Positions 1-8,863 of a DNA stretch of 64,000 nucleotides are shown piece by piece. Below the pieces are notes generated by a model, which was not told the origin of the DNA, searched no databases, and worked only from the letters and a program-made list of their open reading frames with translations. Both the position numbers and the translations under genes were made by a program. The stretch's first letter is position 1; the number at the start of each line of letters is the position of its first letter. This DNA comes from UBA2040 sp041674745. Its GTDB lineage: Bacteria; Bacteroidota; Bacteroidia; Flavobacteriales_D; Crocinitomicaceae. Location: NCBI GenBank assembly GCA_041674745.1, contig JBAYVD010000015.1:1-64000 (forward strand). Direction: 5' to 3'.

Positions 1-1147
1 CGATGCTCCAGCTACTTTCCCATTAGGAACGACAACGGTAACATGGACAGTAACAGACAACGCAGGTAACACAGCTACTGCAACACAAGTTGTAACAGTT
101 GTAGACGTAACGGCACCAGTTGTAACCGCTCCAGCAGATGTGGTTGTCAACACAAACTTCGGATGTCAAGCGATAGGAGTAGTAATTGGCACTGTGAATG
201 CAGTTGATAATTGTACGATTAGTTTGATTACGAATGACGCACCGATGATCTATCCATTGGGAGTTACAGTTGTAACGTGGGCAGTATTTGACAATGCAGG
301 AAACGTCACTACAGTAACACAAAATGTAGAAGTTGTGGACAATGAAGCTCCAACTATAACATTGCCTGCAAACGTTGAAGTATCCGCAAATTCAGGTTGT
401 GATGCAACAGGTGTAATTTTAGGAACGCCAATTACAGCTGATAATTGTGGTGTAGCCTCTGTGGTGAACGATGCCCCAAGTGTCTTCCCTTCTGGAACTA
501 CAATTGTAACTTGGACTGTAACAGATAACTCAGGAAATCAGACAATCGATACTCAATTAGTTACAGTAACTGATTTGGTTGCGCCAATTGCCTTCTTAAC
601 GGATATAACGATTCAGTTGCCAGTAGGTCAAGATGCCTACATTGATTCTTCTATGATTGACCTTGGTTCTAGTGACAATTGTAGTGCGATAACCTTCGAT
701 TTGTCTCAAACATCTTTTGATTGTGGTGATGTCGGGAATAATTATATAGTTGTAACGATCACCGATCAATCAGGAAATTCTACCACCGCAACGGTAAACG
801 TAACAGTACAATTGAGTGGTATTGACTCTGATTACGATGGAATCGATGATGCATGTGACGACGAAGTAAAAGACTATGTTGACGTACCAAATGGATTTAC
901 ACCGGATGGTGATGGATACAACGATTATTTTGTTATTCCAGGAATTACGGATACTTCTTCAGTCACATTAACCATCTACAACCGTTACGGAAACTTAGTG
1001 TATCAATCGAAAGCATATAACAACGATTGGGATGGAACCTCTTCAGAAAATGGTATGGAATTGCCAGATGGAACCTATTTCTATGTATTGGAAATGACTG
1101 GTTCAGATGCAAAAAGTGGATATGTTTATATCAATAGAGTTTATTAA
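1..1147 (+). CDS. HYR-repeat surface protein, T9SS cargo (5' end outside window)
   Basis: This is the 3' part of a large secreted adhesin-like protein; the frame is open from base 2 with no start in view. It shows one partial and about three complete HYR/Ig-like repeats of roughly 80 residues, each with a 'DNC' turn and a 'VTWTVTDNAGN'-type strand. A short Asp-rich calcium-type stretch ('DSDYDGIDDACDD') follows. The last ~90 residues are the gliding-motility-associated C-terminal domain ('PNGFTPDGDGYNDYF', then 'IYNRYGNLVYQS'), known to direct export and surface attachment by the type IX secretion system. The PorP/SprF and OmpA genes directly downstream support a T9SS surface-protein operon. 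The exact ligand or function cannot be read from the sequence. Confidence 0.9.
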   Translation, partial: DAPATFPLGTTTVTWTVTDNAGNTATATQVVTVVDVTAPVVTAPADVVVNTNFGCQAIGVVIGTVNAVDNCTISLITNDAPMIYPLGVTVVTWAVFDNAGNVTTVTQNVEVVDNEAPTITLPANVEVSANSGCDATGVILGTPITADNCGVASVVNDAPSVFPSGTTIVTWTVTDNSGNQTIDTQLVTVTDLVAPIAFLTDITIQLPVGQDAYIDSSMIDLGSSDNCSAITFDLSQTSFDCGDVGNNYIVVTITDQSGNSTTATVNVTVQLSGIDSDYDGIDDACDDEVKDYVDVPNGFTPDGDGYNDYFVIPGITDTSSVTLTIYNRYGNLVYQSKAYNNDWDGTSSENGMELPDGTYFYVLEMTGSDAKSGYVYINRVY

Positions 1148-1159
1148 AAACAAGAAATA

Positions 1160-2083
1160 ATGAAAGCATTAGCAATACAATTTGGCTTCGCCATTCTAGT
1201 ATCAATTTCGAGCTTGAATGCTCAGTTGGATCCTTCATTTCGCCAGAATCAATTCAACGTTTTGGTGCTAAATCCTGCACAAACTGGAGCAAATGATCGA
1301 AATGAAATTTCAATTAACGCTTTAAAATCGTGGGTTGGAGTAGCAGGAGCGCCGAAAACAATTAGCGCCATGGGTAATTTTAACGTTACCGATCAATTGG
1401 GGTTGGGTGTTATTGTCATGAACGACGAAATCGGACCAGTAAAATCCAACCGAATTTCGCTTTCAAGCGCCTATCACTTGAAGTTAAATAGAAAATGGAT
1501 GGCATCTGTCGGTATTTCAGGTATGGTGGCAAACGTTGTTGTGGATCGTCCTTCAGTTTCGACAACGGAGTTAAATGATCCACACATGCAAAGTATATTG
1601 AACTCAGGAAGCCAATTGCGTGCAGGTTTTGGAGGATTATTGTACACCAAGAATTTTTACGTGGGTGCGTCTCAGCCTTTAATCGGAAGTGTGAAATTTG
1701 CTTTCACCAACATGAACCAATATGTGCCAAATCCAAGTGTGGTGGCGTATACAGGTGGAATTATCAAAATGAACAATCAATGGAATTTTAGACCCAATTT
1801 GGTTTACCGTTATGTGAAAGCTTTTCCAGTTTATTTGGATGCAACAGCCTTGTTCACCTACGATAAAAAAATCGACATGGGTTTAACTTACCAACTGAAA
1901 GGTGCCTTTGGAGCAATTTTAGGAATTGAGATTAACAAAGCTTTGTATGTAGGTTATTCCTATACCTATCCAACAACTCGATTGAATACGGTTACCTCTC
2001 AGTCACATGAGTTAGCTGTTCGAATGAGGTTTGGAAAAAGCAAGAAAAAATACGGATTCCAAAACCCAAGATTTTTTAATTGA
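1160..2083 (+). CDS. PorP/SprF family type IX secretion system membrane protein
   Basis: A 307-residue outer-membrane protein of the PorP/SprF family. It has a signal peptide (about residues 1-21, ending 'SLNAQ') followed by the family hallmark 'NQFNVLVLNPAQTGAND'. The rest is alternating beta strands of an outer-membrane barrel, ending in a basic tail. Family members partner with large T9SS substrates that carry the type B/gliding C-terminal domain and help hold them on the surface. It starts 12 bp after the HYR adhesin and is followed 10 bp later by an OmpA/PD40 gene, the usual adhesin-SprF-OmpA order. The likely role is export or anchoring of the upstream adhesin. Other barrel functions are less likely given the context. 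Confidence 0.88.
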   Translation: MKALAIQFGFAILVSISSLNAQLDPSFRQNQFNVLVLNPAQTGANDRNEISINALKSWVGVAGAPKTISAMGNFNVTDQLGLGVIVMNDEIGPVKSNRISLSSAYHLKLNRKWMASVGISGMVANVVVDRPSVSTTELNDPHMQSILNSGSQLRAGFGGLLYTKNFYVGASQPLIGSVKFAFTNMNQYVPNPSVVAYTGGIIKMNNQWNFRPNLVYRYVKAFPVYLDATALFTYDKKIDMGLTYQLKGAFGAILGIEINKALYVGYSYTYPTTRLNTVTSQSHELAVRMRFGKSKKKYGFQNPRFFN

Positions 2084-2093
2084 TGCCTAGATA

Positions 2094-3782
2094 ATGAGAT
2101 ACATAAGTCTATTAATTTTTGTTATTGGATCTTTCGGTATCCAGGCTCAACATGCACTGATCAATCCAGTTTGCTTCAATTCTGCTGGTGATGATTATTG
2201 CGTGCGAAAAGTTGGAGAATCTTTGTTTTTTATTTCGGACTTTCCGGATAGTTCAGCCCTAAGAAAAAGGGATAAACAAGGTGGAAATTGGTTTACAAAT
2301 GTTTATGAAGTGAAAGATTGTAAACGGCAAGAAGCCAAACTGATGAAGGACGGATTGGGTGAACCAGCCTCCATTAATTCAGAATGGTATGATGGTCCTT
2401 TGTCGCAATCAGTGAAAGATTCTGTTATTTTCTTTTCCAATACCAGCGAAGGATTTTTTCATGGCAACATGGGCATCTATTTTTCTAAACAATTGCCCAA
2501 TGGAACCTATTCAGAACCGATAACTTTTCCTTATAACTCTGATTTATACAGTTGTATGCATCCGTTTTATGACGAAGCCAATTCAGACTTGTACTTCGTC
2601 AGCAATATGGGGAAAGATACCATTGATTTTGACCTATTCAAAGTAAAGTATGACGGCAAAGAATTTGGTAGTATTGATACTTTATTTGCCATTAATTCCA
2701 ATAACAACGAGTTGTTTCCCTACTTTTTCAATCATGCGCTATATTTCTCGTCGGACCGACAAGAGGGAAAAGGTGGATTGGATATTTATACTTTCGATGG
2801 GAAAGGAACTATCCAACCAATGCCAGCGCCTTTCAACAGCGAATACGATGACTTTGCGATTTCATTTTTAGCGGAAAACAAAGGCTATTTTTCCTCGAAC
2901 AGGCAAAAAGAGGTGAAAGATGATGATATTTTCGAATTCTATGTACCCAAAATTCAAAAAGAAAATTTGGCGATGATTGAAGTCAATTCAATCAAATCAG
3001 ATTTAGAAAGTATGCTCAGTGATTTGGACAGCAATTCAACAGAAGCCATTATTTTACGTTCCGCCATTGCGAAAATTAAAGCGCAAGAATTGATGATAGC
3101 CGAATTGCAAAAAAAGTTAATGGACAGTCAAGAAAAAATCATGAATACGCTTGATACCGCTTCTTTTCTGACATTTGATCAACGTGTAAGTCTTTATCAG
3201 CAAATTGTTGAAGGAAAGGTGATGGTCGAAGAAAATCAGCTAACTGAATTGCCGAAAGCAACGCAGGAACAATTCAAGGAAATTTTAGCTGTACAAGCCA
3301 ATACGCAAGAAATAGCAGAACAAGAAAAAGTGGTTTTCAATGAAAAATTAAAACCGTTTATTGCAGACAACCAAGCAACTTCAATTGGAACCATCAACGA
3401 ATTGGTCACACATTACGAAATGGCGGATACGTTGGTTTCTCAAATTATGGATGTAGCCTACCCAATCGCTTTTTACTTTGATTTTGATCATTTTGATTTG
3501 CATGAAGACCAATTGATTGCCTTGCGAAAATTCATTAAAAATACCCAAGGTTACAAAGGGAAAATAGTAATCGAAGGTCACACGGATAGCAAAGGACCAT
3601 TCAACTACAATTTAAAATTATCAAAAAGACGGGCGCAATTCGTTGCTGATTTATTGGTGAAAGAAGGATTTTCAGCGGATCACATAACCATTGTTCCGAA
3701 AGGGGAAGCGGAACCAGTTGCCGACAATCAGACGATTGAAGGCAGAAGAATGAATCGCCGAGCAGTTATCCGATTGAACTGA
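2094..3782 (+). CDS. OmpA family protein with PD40 repeats
   Basis: A 562-residue envelope protein. Residues 1-19 are a signal peptide. Residues ~130-280 hold WD40-like PD40 beta-propeller pieces ('LYFVSNMGKDTIDFDLF', 'LYFSSDRQEGKGGLDIY', 'GYFSSNRQ'). Residues ~285-430 are helical and probably coiled coil. Residues ~450-562 are an OmpA peptidoglycan-binding domain, with 'YFDFDHFDL', 'IEGHTDSKG', 'NLKLSKRRA' and 'GRRMNRRAVI' holding the Asp and Arg that bind diaminopimelate. PorE-like proteins of this design tie T9SS components to the cell wall. It ends the operon that starts with the HYR adhesin and is followed by a strong terminator shared with pruA. Confidence 0.9.
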   Translation: MRYISLLIFVIGSFGIQAQHALINPVCFNSAGDDYCVRKVGESLFFISDFPDSSALRKRDKQGGNWFTNVYEVKDCKRQEAKLMKDGLGEPASINSEWYDGPLSQSVKDSVIFFSNTSEGFFHGNMGIYFSKQLPNGTYSEPITFPYNSDLYSCMHPFYDEANSDLYFVSNMGKDTIDFDLFKVKYDGKEFGSIDTLFAINSNNNELFPYFFNHALYFSSDRQEGKGGLDIYTFDGKGTIQPMPAPFNSEYDDFAISFLAENKGYFSSNRQKEVKDDDIFEFYVPKIQKENLAMIEVNSIKSDLESMLSDLDSNSTEAIILRSAIAKIKAQELMIAELQKKLMDSQEKIMNTLDTASFLTFDQRVSLYQQIVEGKVMVEENQLTELPKATQEQFKEILAVQANTQEIAEQEKVVFNEKLKPFIADNQATSIGTINELVTHYEMADTLVSQIMDVAYPIAFYFDFDHFDLHEDQLIALRKFIKNTQGYKGKIVIEGHTDSKGPFNYNLKLSKRRAQFVADLLVKEGFSADHITIVPKGEAEPVADNQTIEGRRMNRRAVIRLN

Positions 3783-3852
3783 AAAAAAGAAGAATTTTTT
3801 TAAAATATAGAAAAAGGGTGTCGAGCAATCGGCTCCTTTTTTTTGTGGTAAA

Positions 3853-3886
3853 AAAAAGCGAAACCCCAACTGAGATTTCGCTTTTT
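3853..3886. terminator. Bidirectional intrinsic terminator between OmpA gene and pruA
   Basis: A perfect 11-bp inverted repeat (3853-3863 AAAAAGCGAAA, 3876-3886 TTTCGCTTTTT) with a 12-nt loop. The A- and T-tracts at its ends give a U-run on either strand, so it can serve both convergent genes (ends 3782 and 3906). Confidence 0.85.
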
Positions 3887-3905
3887 ATCAAGTAGTTACT
3901 TTTTC

Positions 3906-5534
3906 TTATCCTAAGAACGGATATTTGTAATCTTTCGGTGTTACGAATGTTTCTTTGATCGTACGAGCAGAAACCCAACGCAACATATTCATGGCAGCTC
4001 CGGCTTTGTCGTTGGTACCAGAGCCTCTGGCTCCACCAAAAGGTTGTTGACCTACAACGGCACCGGTTGGTTTGTCATTGATATAGAAATTACCCGCTGC
4101 ATTTTCCAACTTTTTCATCATGTGTTCAATCGCGTAACGATCTTTCGCCATGATACAACCCGTTAACGCATATTCTGATGTTTGGTCAACTAGGTCGAGC
4201 ATCGCTTCGTAATCTTTGTTTTCGTATACGTAAATCGTCATTACAGGACCAAAGATTTCTTCTACCATGGTTCTGAATTTTGGATTGGTCGTCACCACAA
4301 CAGTGGGCTCAATAAAATACCCAACTGATTTGTCGTATCCACCGCCCACAATAATTTCAGCATCGCTTTGTGCTTTTACGTAATCGATGTAACCCGCAAT
4401 TTTATCAAAAGCTCGTTCGTCAATGACCGCATTCACGAAATTGGATGGATCACCCGTTGTTCCCATTTTGAAGGAGCTCACTTGTGCCACCAAAATTTCT
4501 TTTACACTTCCCCAAATCGATTTTGGAATGTAGGCTCTTGAAGCCGCAGAACATTTTTGACCTTGGAATTCAAAAGCACCTCTGGAAATGGCTGAAGCTA
4601 CTTCGTGTACGTCAGCCGTTTCATGTGCCACAACGAAATCTTTTCCGCCTGTTTCTCCAACAATTCGTGGATAACTTCTATATTTTTCAAGGTTTTCGCC
4701 GATTTCTTTCCACAAATGACGGAAAACACCCGTTGAACCTGTGAAATGCAAACCAGCCAAATCTTTGTGTTTGAAAATCACGTCGCCAGCAACTGGACCA
4801 TCCACAGAAATCATATTGATCACACCTTTTGGTAAACCCGCTTCTTCAAACAATTCCATAATGATTTGCGCTGAATACATTTGCGCTTCCGCCGGTTTCC
4901 ATACGACAACGTTCCCCATCATCGCAGGAGCTGCACACAAATTGGCAGCAATGGCCGTAAAGTTGAAAGGCGTTACCGCGAAGACAAAACCTTCCAAAGG
5001 ACGATATTCCAAACGATTCCATATTCCGTTTTGAGAATCAGGTTGTTGACGGTAAATTTCCGTCATATATTGTACATTGAAGCGCAAGAAATCAATCAAC
5101 TCACAAGAAGCATCAATTTCGGCTTGAAATACATTTTTCGATTGCCCCAACATCGTGGCAGCATTCATTTTGTCGCGGTACGGTCCAGCTAACAAATCAG
5201 CAGCACGTAAAAAGATGGCTGCTCGGTGTTCCCAAGAAAGCGCCGACCATTGTGGACGAGCTGCTAATGCTGCATCAATTGCTTTCGTCACGTGTTCTGC
5301 CGTTCCAAAACTATGGTAACCCAATGTTTTCTTATGATCATGCGGTGGGGCCATTCTCTTCTTCGTTTCTGTGAAAATGGTTTCCTTTCCGATGTACATT
5401 GGAACCTCAATCGGTTCTTGATCATACATTTTCTGGTATTGTGCCAAAAGAGATTTTCTTTCCTCCGACCCTGGAGCATATCCTTTTACCGGTTCATTTT
5501 GGGCAGTAGGCACCTTAAATATTGCGTTAGACAT
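3906..5534 (-). CDS. pruA: L-glutamate gamma-semialdehyde (delta-1-pyrroline-5-carboxylate) dehydrogenase
   Basis: The second enzyme of proline breakdown: it oxidises glutamate semialdehyde to glutamate with NAD+ in the cytoplasm. The 542-residue length is normal for the stand-alone (eukaryote/Bacteroidota-type) enzyme, with no fused proline dehydrogenase. Visible aldehyde dehydrogenase features are 'VTPFNFTAIAAN' (~187-198), the cofactor loop 'FTGSTG' (264-269), Glu294 in 'GETGGKDF', and the catalytic Cys328 in 'FQGQKCSAASRAY'. No putA/proline dehydrogenase gene is in the window. A good -33/-7 promoter lies upstream (5553-5584), with a dyad covering the -33 element, so regulation at that site is plausible. 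The gene is divergent from a TPR protein. Confidence 0.96.
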   Translation of the reverse strand: MSNAIFKVPTAQNEPVKGYAPGSEERKSLLAQYQKMYDQEPIEVPMYIGKETIFTETKKRMAPPHDHKKTLGYHSFGTAEHVTKAIDAALAARPQWSALSWEHRAAIFLRAADLLAGPYRDKMNAATMLGQSKNVFQAEIDASCELIDFLRFNVQYMTEIYRQQPDSQNGIWNRLEYRPLEGFVFAVTPFNFTAIAANLCAAPAMMGNVVVWKPAEAQMYSAQIIMELFEEAGLPKGVINMISVDGPVAGDVIFKHKDLAGLHFTGSTGVFRHLWKEIGENLEKYRSYPRIVGETGGKDFVVAHETADVHEVASAISRGAFEFQGQKCSAASRAYIPKSIWGSVKEILVAQVSSFKMGTTGDPSNFVNAVIDERAFDKIAGYIDYVKAQSDAEIIVGGGYDKSVGYFIEPTVVVTTNPKFRTMVEEIFGPVMTIYVYENKDYEAMLDLVDQTSEYALTGCIMAKDRYAIEHMMKKLENAAGNFYINDKPTGAVVGQQPFGGARGSGTNDKAGAAMNMLRWVSARTIKETFVTPKDYKYPFLG

Positions 5535-5552
5535 AATCTATTTTTTTACTTG

Positions 5553-5589
5553 CAAAAGTACGCATTGTTAGTTATCCTTGCAAAGGATA
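5553..5589 (-). promoter_or_regulatory. pruA promoter with overlapping dyad (possible operator)
   Basis: On the minus strand, TTTG (5584-5581), a 20-nt spacer and TACTTTTG (5560-5553) match the Bacteroidota promoter TTTG-N20-TAnnTTTG, 18 nt before the pruA start codon. A dyad TATCCTT-GCA-AAGGATA (5573-5589) covers the -33 element. It also holds a weak -7-like TATCCTTG for the divergent gene at 5623. The operator role is inference. Confidence 0.6.
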
Positions 5590-5622
5590 GTGTTGACTTA
5601 TCAACTGAAAGACAATTAATCT

Positions 5623-6915
5623 ATGTTAAAATCCATTTTTATTCTTCTACTATTTGCGAGTTCAGTGGTTTTCGCTGAAGAATCATTTGATGTGAGGTTG
5701 AAAGCCTATCAAAATGAAAAAAGCTGGTCCAAAAAATCCAATTTAATTGTCGATTTGTGTTTGAGCTCGGGCATTACACACCGCAAACAAATCAAGCAAG
5801 AAGCTATTCGATTGTTGGATAAAAGCTATGAACGCAAGAAAAAAGACTGGACGACGGCCGGTAAATTTGTACTCGCTTTCATAATCAAAGATGAAGGTAA
5901 ACCGGATCAGGCGTTGCAACTTTTGACGGAATGTGAAACCCACTTATTGAATGGAGAAAATTTTACCTTTTTGGCGTATTGTTTAGTAGCGAAAGGGCAT
6001 TGCCTAAAATTAAAAGGCTTGTACAAAGAATCGATAGATGCCTATGCGAAAGCCGGCGAAATTTGGAAGCGAATCGAGAATGCTTTGGAATACAATTTGT
6101 CTCAATCACTGATCGCGGGTAGTCTGATTCCGTTGAAGAAATATGACGAAGCGGAGGTGATGTTGAAAAAATGCATTGAAGAATTGTTGCCCTTTCGGAA
6201 ATTCCGAACACTTTCCAGTTATTACAGCAATTTGGGCGAGTTGTATTCCATGCAAGAAAAAAGAAGCTTGGCAAAATTGAATTTGGAAAAAGGAGTGGAG
6301 TACGCACTGAAAAGCAAAGATGAAGGATCCATTGCCCGCGCCCAAAACTATGCTGCCATTGCCGAATATTTAGGTGGCAATGTTGACAAAAGTTTGGAGA
6401 AATTCGAAAACGCCTTAACCTATCGAAAAAAGGTAGGCGATGTGAAAATGGTTTGTGAAAGTCATTACAATATTGGCACCGTTTATTTTGAAACAAAACA
6501 GTTGGATAAAGCGGAAACCAATTTCAATCAATCCTTAGTATTTGCGCAAAAAGCAAATTTGCTTTTCGACCAGGCAGAAGCACTTTTAGAACTTTCTAAA
6601 ATACAGCAAGCGAAAGGAAACAATGAACAAGCGGTAAAATATTTGAATCAATATATTGCTGTGAAAGAGCAAATTTCTAACGAAGTAACGAGCAATCGAG
6701 ACAAAGATTATGCGCTCTTGATGTCTGTTGAAAATGCAGATGCGACGAGCAAGTTGGAAGAAAGAGAAACAAAAATGAAAACTCAATTGTCAAAAGAACG
6801 ATTCAAAACAAACGCTTTTCTTGCGGGTTCCTTGGTGTTTTTTGGATGTATTGTGTGGCTCTTTTTTTACAAAAAGAAGAAAATTTCTATCAATTCAGGC
6901 GAATTGGATCAATAA
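5623..6915 (+). CDS. TPR-repeat protein with C-terminal membrane anchor
   Basis: A 430-residue protein of unknown specific function. It has a signal peptide (1-18, ending 'VVFAEE'), a run of about six to eight tetratricopeptide repeats (~60-340), a charged helical linker (~345-390) and one membrane segment (~396-415, 'AFLAGSLVFFGCIVWLFFY') followed by 'KKKK' and a short tail. This is the periplasmic TPR sensor architecture seen in Bacteroidota histidine kinases and LuxR-type regulators, but the protein stops right after the membrane helix, so no output domain is present. It may be a truncated sensor or a scaffold. Its last 26 bp overlap the 3' end of apaG on the other strand. Confidence 0.75.
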   Translation: MLKSIFILLLFASSVVFAEESFDVRLKAYQNEKSWSKKSNLIVDLCLSSGITHRKQIKQEAIRLLDKSYERKKKDWTTAGKFVLAFIIKDEGKPDQALQLLTECETHLLNGENFTFLAYCLVAKGHCLKLKGLYKESIDAYAKAGEIWKRIENALEYNLSQSLIAGSLIPLKKYDEAEVMLKKCIEELLPFRKFRTLSSYYSNLGELYSMQEKRSLAKLNLEKGVEYALKSKDEGSIARAQNYAAIAEYLGGNVDKSLEKFENALTYRKKVGDVKMVCESHYNIGTVYFETKQLDKAETNFNQSLVFAQKANLLFDQAEALLELSKIQQAKGNNEQAVKYLNQYIAVKEQISNEVTSNRDKDYALLMSVENADATSKLEERETKMKTQLSKERFKTNAFLAGSLVFFGCIVWLFFYKKKKISINSGELDQ

Positions 6916-7276
6916 GTTGGAAATTGGGAACATGTACTTGAAAAATGACATTGTTCGTTAAATTAATAAAGGTGTAATAACCTTTCATGTAGCCAATCTC
7001 TGAGTTCAACTCTGCACCTGAAGTGTATGTGTAGTGCTCACTCGGTAGAAGCACTGGCTGTTCACCAACCACACCCTCACCACTAACAAAAGTTGACTCT
7101 TGAAGAGAATCAAAAATATACCAATCTCTGTGCAATAATTGAATTTTAAAATTATTGTTATTGACAATTTCGATTCGGTAATTGAAAAAAAACGAACCTG
7201 AATCAGGTTTAGATAAATCCGGCCTGAATTGTGTGTAAACGGTTACTTGTACCCCTTCTGAAATTGCTGTATTCAT
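6890..7276 (-). CDS. apaG: ApaG (DUF525) domain protein
   Basis: A 128-residue protein matching the ApaG family, an immunoglobulin-like beta sandwich of ~125 residues first linked to Co2+/Mg2+ resistance and diadenosine tetraphosphate turnover; its biochemical role is still unclear. Visible family features are the N-terminal strand 'VTVYTQFRPD', 'YRIEIVNN', 'LLHRDWYIFDS' and the Gly-rich 'GEGVVGEQPVL' followed by 'YTSGAEL' and 'GYMKGYYTF'. A -7-like TATATTCG lies at 7309-7302 on the minus strand, with TTG 22 nt further upstream. The gene converges on the TPR gene and overlaps its end by 26 bp. Confidence 0.9.
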   Translation of the reverse strand: MNTAISEGVQVTVYTQFRPDLSKPDSGSFFFNYRIEIVNNNNFKIQLLHRDWYIFDSLQESTFVSGEGVVGEQPVLLPSEHYTYTSGAELNSEIGYMKGYYTFINLTNNVIFQVHVPNFQLIDPIRLN

Positions 7277-7448
7277 CTTCGGTTGGTTTGAAGTTCTTCT
7301 CCGAATATACCTTTTTATTTTTGATGCGCCTCAACTTTTTTGAATTTTAATATTTCAATAATCACAATCTAGTTATTTAGAACGATTCTAAATTGTTAAT
7401 TTGTCTGTGTTAAAAAAGCGGAAATGAAGTGATAAGCAAACAATTTTT

Positions 7449-7456
7449 TAATTTTG
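7449..7456 (+). promoter_or_regulatory. -7 element of the nqr operon promoter
   Basis: TAATTTTG fits TAnnTTTG exactly and lies 26 nt before the nqrA start chosen here (7483). It falls inside any longer frame starting at 7429, which argues for the downstream start. No clear -33 TTG was found at the expected spacing. Confidence 0.5.
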
Positions 7457-7482
7457 CGCCATTATTTAAATTGCTTGTAGAC

Positions 7483-8844
7483 ATGTCGAAGACAGTGAAG
7501 CTTAAAAAAGGTTTGGATATCAAGTTAGTAGGTGAATCAGACAAGGTTTTGACCGAGTTTGTAATGCCGAAATCTGTTTCCATTAAACCTTCCGATTTCC
7601 ACGGAATGACCCCCAAAATGCTTGTTAAGGCTGGCGCAGCTGTAAAAGCTGGGGATATTTTATTTCAGAACAAATACAAAGAATCCATCAAATTTGCTTC
7701 GCCGATTAGTGGAATCGTTCGAGAAGTAGTTCGAGGCGATAAAAGAAGGATTTTGGAAGTGATTGTAGATTCTGATGGCCAACAATCGTATAAAGAAACG
7801 GCAACTTTGAATCCGGCGAATGCGTCAGGAGAAGAAGTGAAAAACTATATGCTTAGCAATGGTTTGTGGCCTTTCGTTATTCAACGTCCAATTGACATTG
7901 TTGCCGATCCGAATCAAGAACCGAAAGCGATTTTTGTTTCTGCATTTGATAGTTCTCCTTTGGCGCCCGATTTCAATTTCGTTTTGCAAGGTGAAAATGA
8001 AAATTTCCAAACAGGTTTGGATGCGTTGGCAACTTTAACCAAAGGAAAAGTGCATTTGACATTGGATGCCAATGGAACTTCAAACGAAGTTTTCACGCAA
8101 GCGAAAAATGTGCAAATCAATAAGATTTCAGGAAAACACCCAGCAGGAAATGTCGGTACACAAATTCACCATGTAGATCCAATCAACAAAGGTGAATATG
8201 TTTGGGTCGTAAATGCACAAGATGTGATGATGATCGGTCGAATGATGCGCACAGGTAATTTTGATTTGACCAAAACGGTTAATCTTTCTGGATCAGCAGC
8301 TAAAAATCGCAAATATTTCAAAACAATGGTTGGAGCGGAAGTTTCAACAATCGTTTCTGGAAACATTGATGGCGACAACGTACGCATCATCAGCGGAAAT
8401 GTGTTGACCGGTGATAAAACCAGTGAAGCAAGTCATTTAGGATTTTATCACAATCAAGTGACCATCATTCCGGAAGGAAATGAATACAAATTCTTCTTAA
8501 CAACGGGTTGGTTAGCACCGGGATTTGATAAGTTTTCAAATTCACGTTTGTTCCCAACCTTCTTAACGCCAGGTAAAAAATTCAATTTGGATACCAATAC
8601 CAACGGTGAAGAAAGAGGATTTGTTGTAACAGGTGAAATGGAACGTGTATTCCCATTTGATATTTTACCAATGCAATTGGTGAAAGCAGCCATTACGGAT
8701 GATATTGATGGTATGGAAAGTCTAGGTATCTACGAAGTAGCTCCAGAAGATTTTGCTTTGTGTGAATACGTTTGCACTTCAAAAATTAATATTCAAGATA
8801 AAATCCGTCAGGCTTTGGATTTGATCCAAGAAGAATGCATGTAG
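7483..8844 (+). CDS. nqrA: Na+-translocating NADH:quinone reductase subunit A
   Basis: First gene of a complete six-gene Na+-NQR operon, the respiratory complex that moves electrons from NADH to quinone and pumps Na+ out. NqrA is the cytoplasmic-side subunit without its own redox cofactor and is implicated in quinone handling. The 453-residue product begins 'MSKTVKLKKGLDIKL', the usual NqrA start. A GTG/ATT-type start 54 bp further upstream is possible but would put 18 extra residues in front and lie before the -7 element. Visible features include the barrel-sandwich part 'AGAAVKAGDILFQNK' and 'FASPISGIVREV', and the conserved 'GKHPAGNVGTQIHH'. nqrB follows after 19 bp. Confidence 0.96.
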   Translation: MSKTVKLKKGLDIKLVGESDKVLTEFVMPKSVSIKPSDFHGMTPKMLVKAGAAVKAGDILFQNKYKESIKFASPISGIVREVVRGDKRRILEVIVDSDGQQSYKETATLNPANASGEEVKNYMLSNGLWPFVIQRPIDIVADPNQEPKAIFVSAFDSSPLAPDFNFVLQGENENFQTGLDALATLTKGKVHLTLDANGTSNEVFTQAKNVQINKISGKHPAGNVGTQIHHVDPINKGEYVWVVNAQDVMMIGRMMRTGNFDLTKTVNLSGSAAKNRKYFKTMVGAEVSTIVSGNIDGDNVRIISGNVLTGDKTSEASHLGFYHNQVTIIPEGNEYKFFLTTGWLAPGFDKFSNSRLFPTFLTPGKKFNLDTNTNGEERGFVVTGEMERVFPFDILPMQLVKAAITDDIDGMESLGIYEVAPEDFALCEYVCTSKINIQDKIRQALDLIQEECM

Positions 8845-8863
8845 TTGATTAACAATAAGAAGC

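Noticed and set aside
23..322. Cys-rich 99-codon minus-strand frame at the window start
   Set aside because: Antisense of HYR repeats; the many Cys come from the complement of repeated Thr/Val codons (ACA, GTA).
5963..6496. Minus-strand 177-codon open frame within the TPR gene
   Set aside because: Shadow of a clear TPR repeat protein on the plus strand; the product has no coherent features.
7429..7482. 18-residue N-terminal extension of NqrA
   Set aside because: It overlaps the -7 promoter element and does not resemble the NqrA N-terminus.
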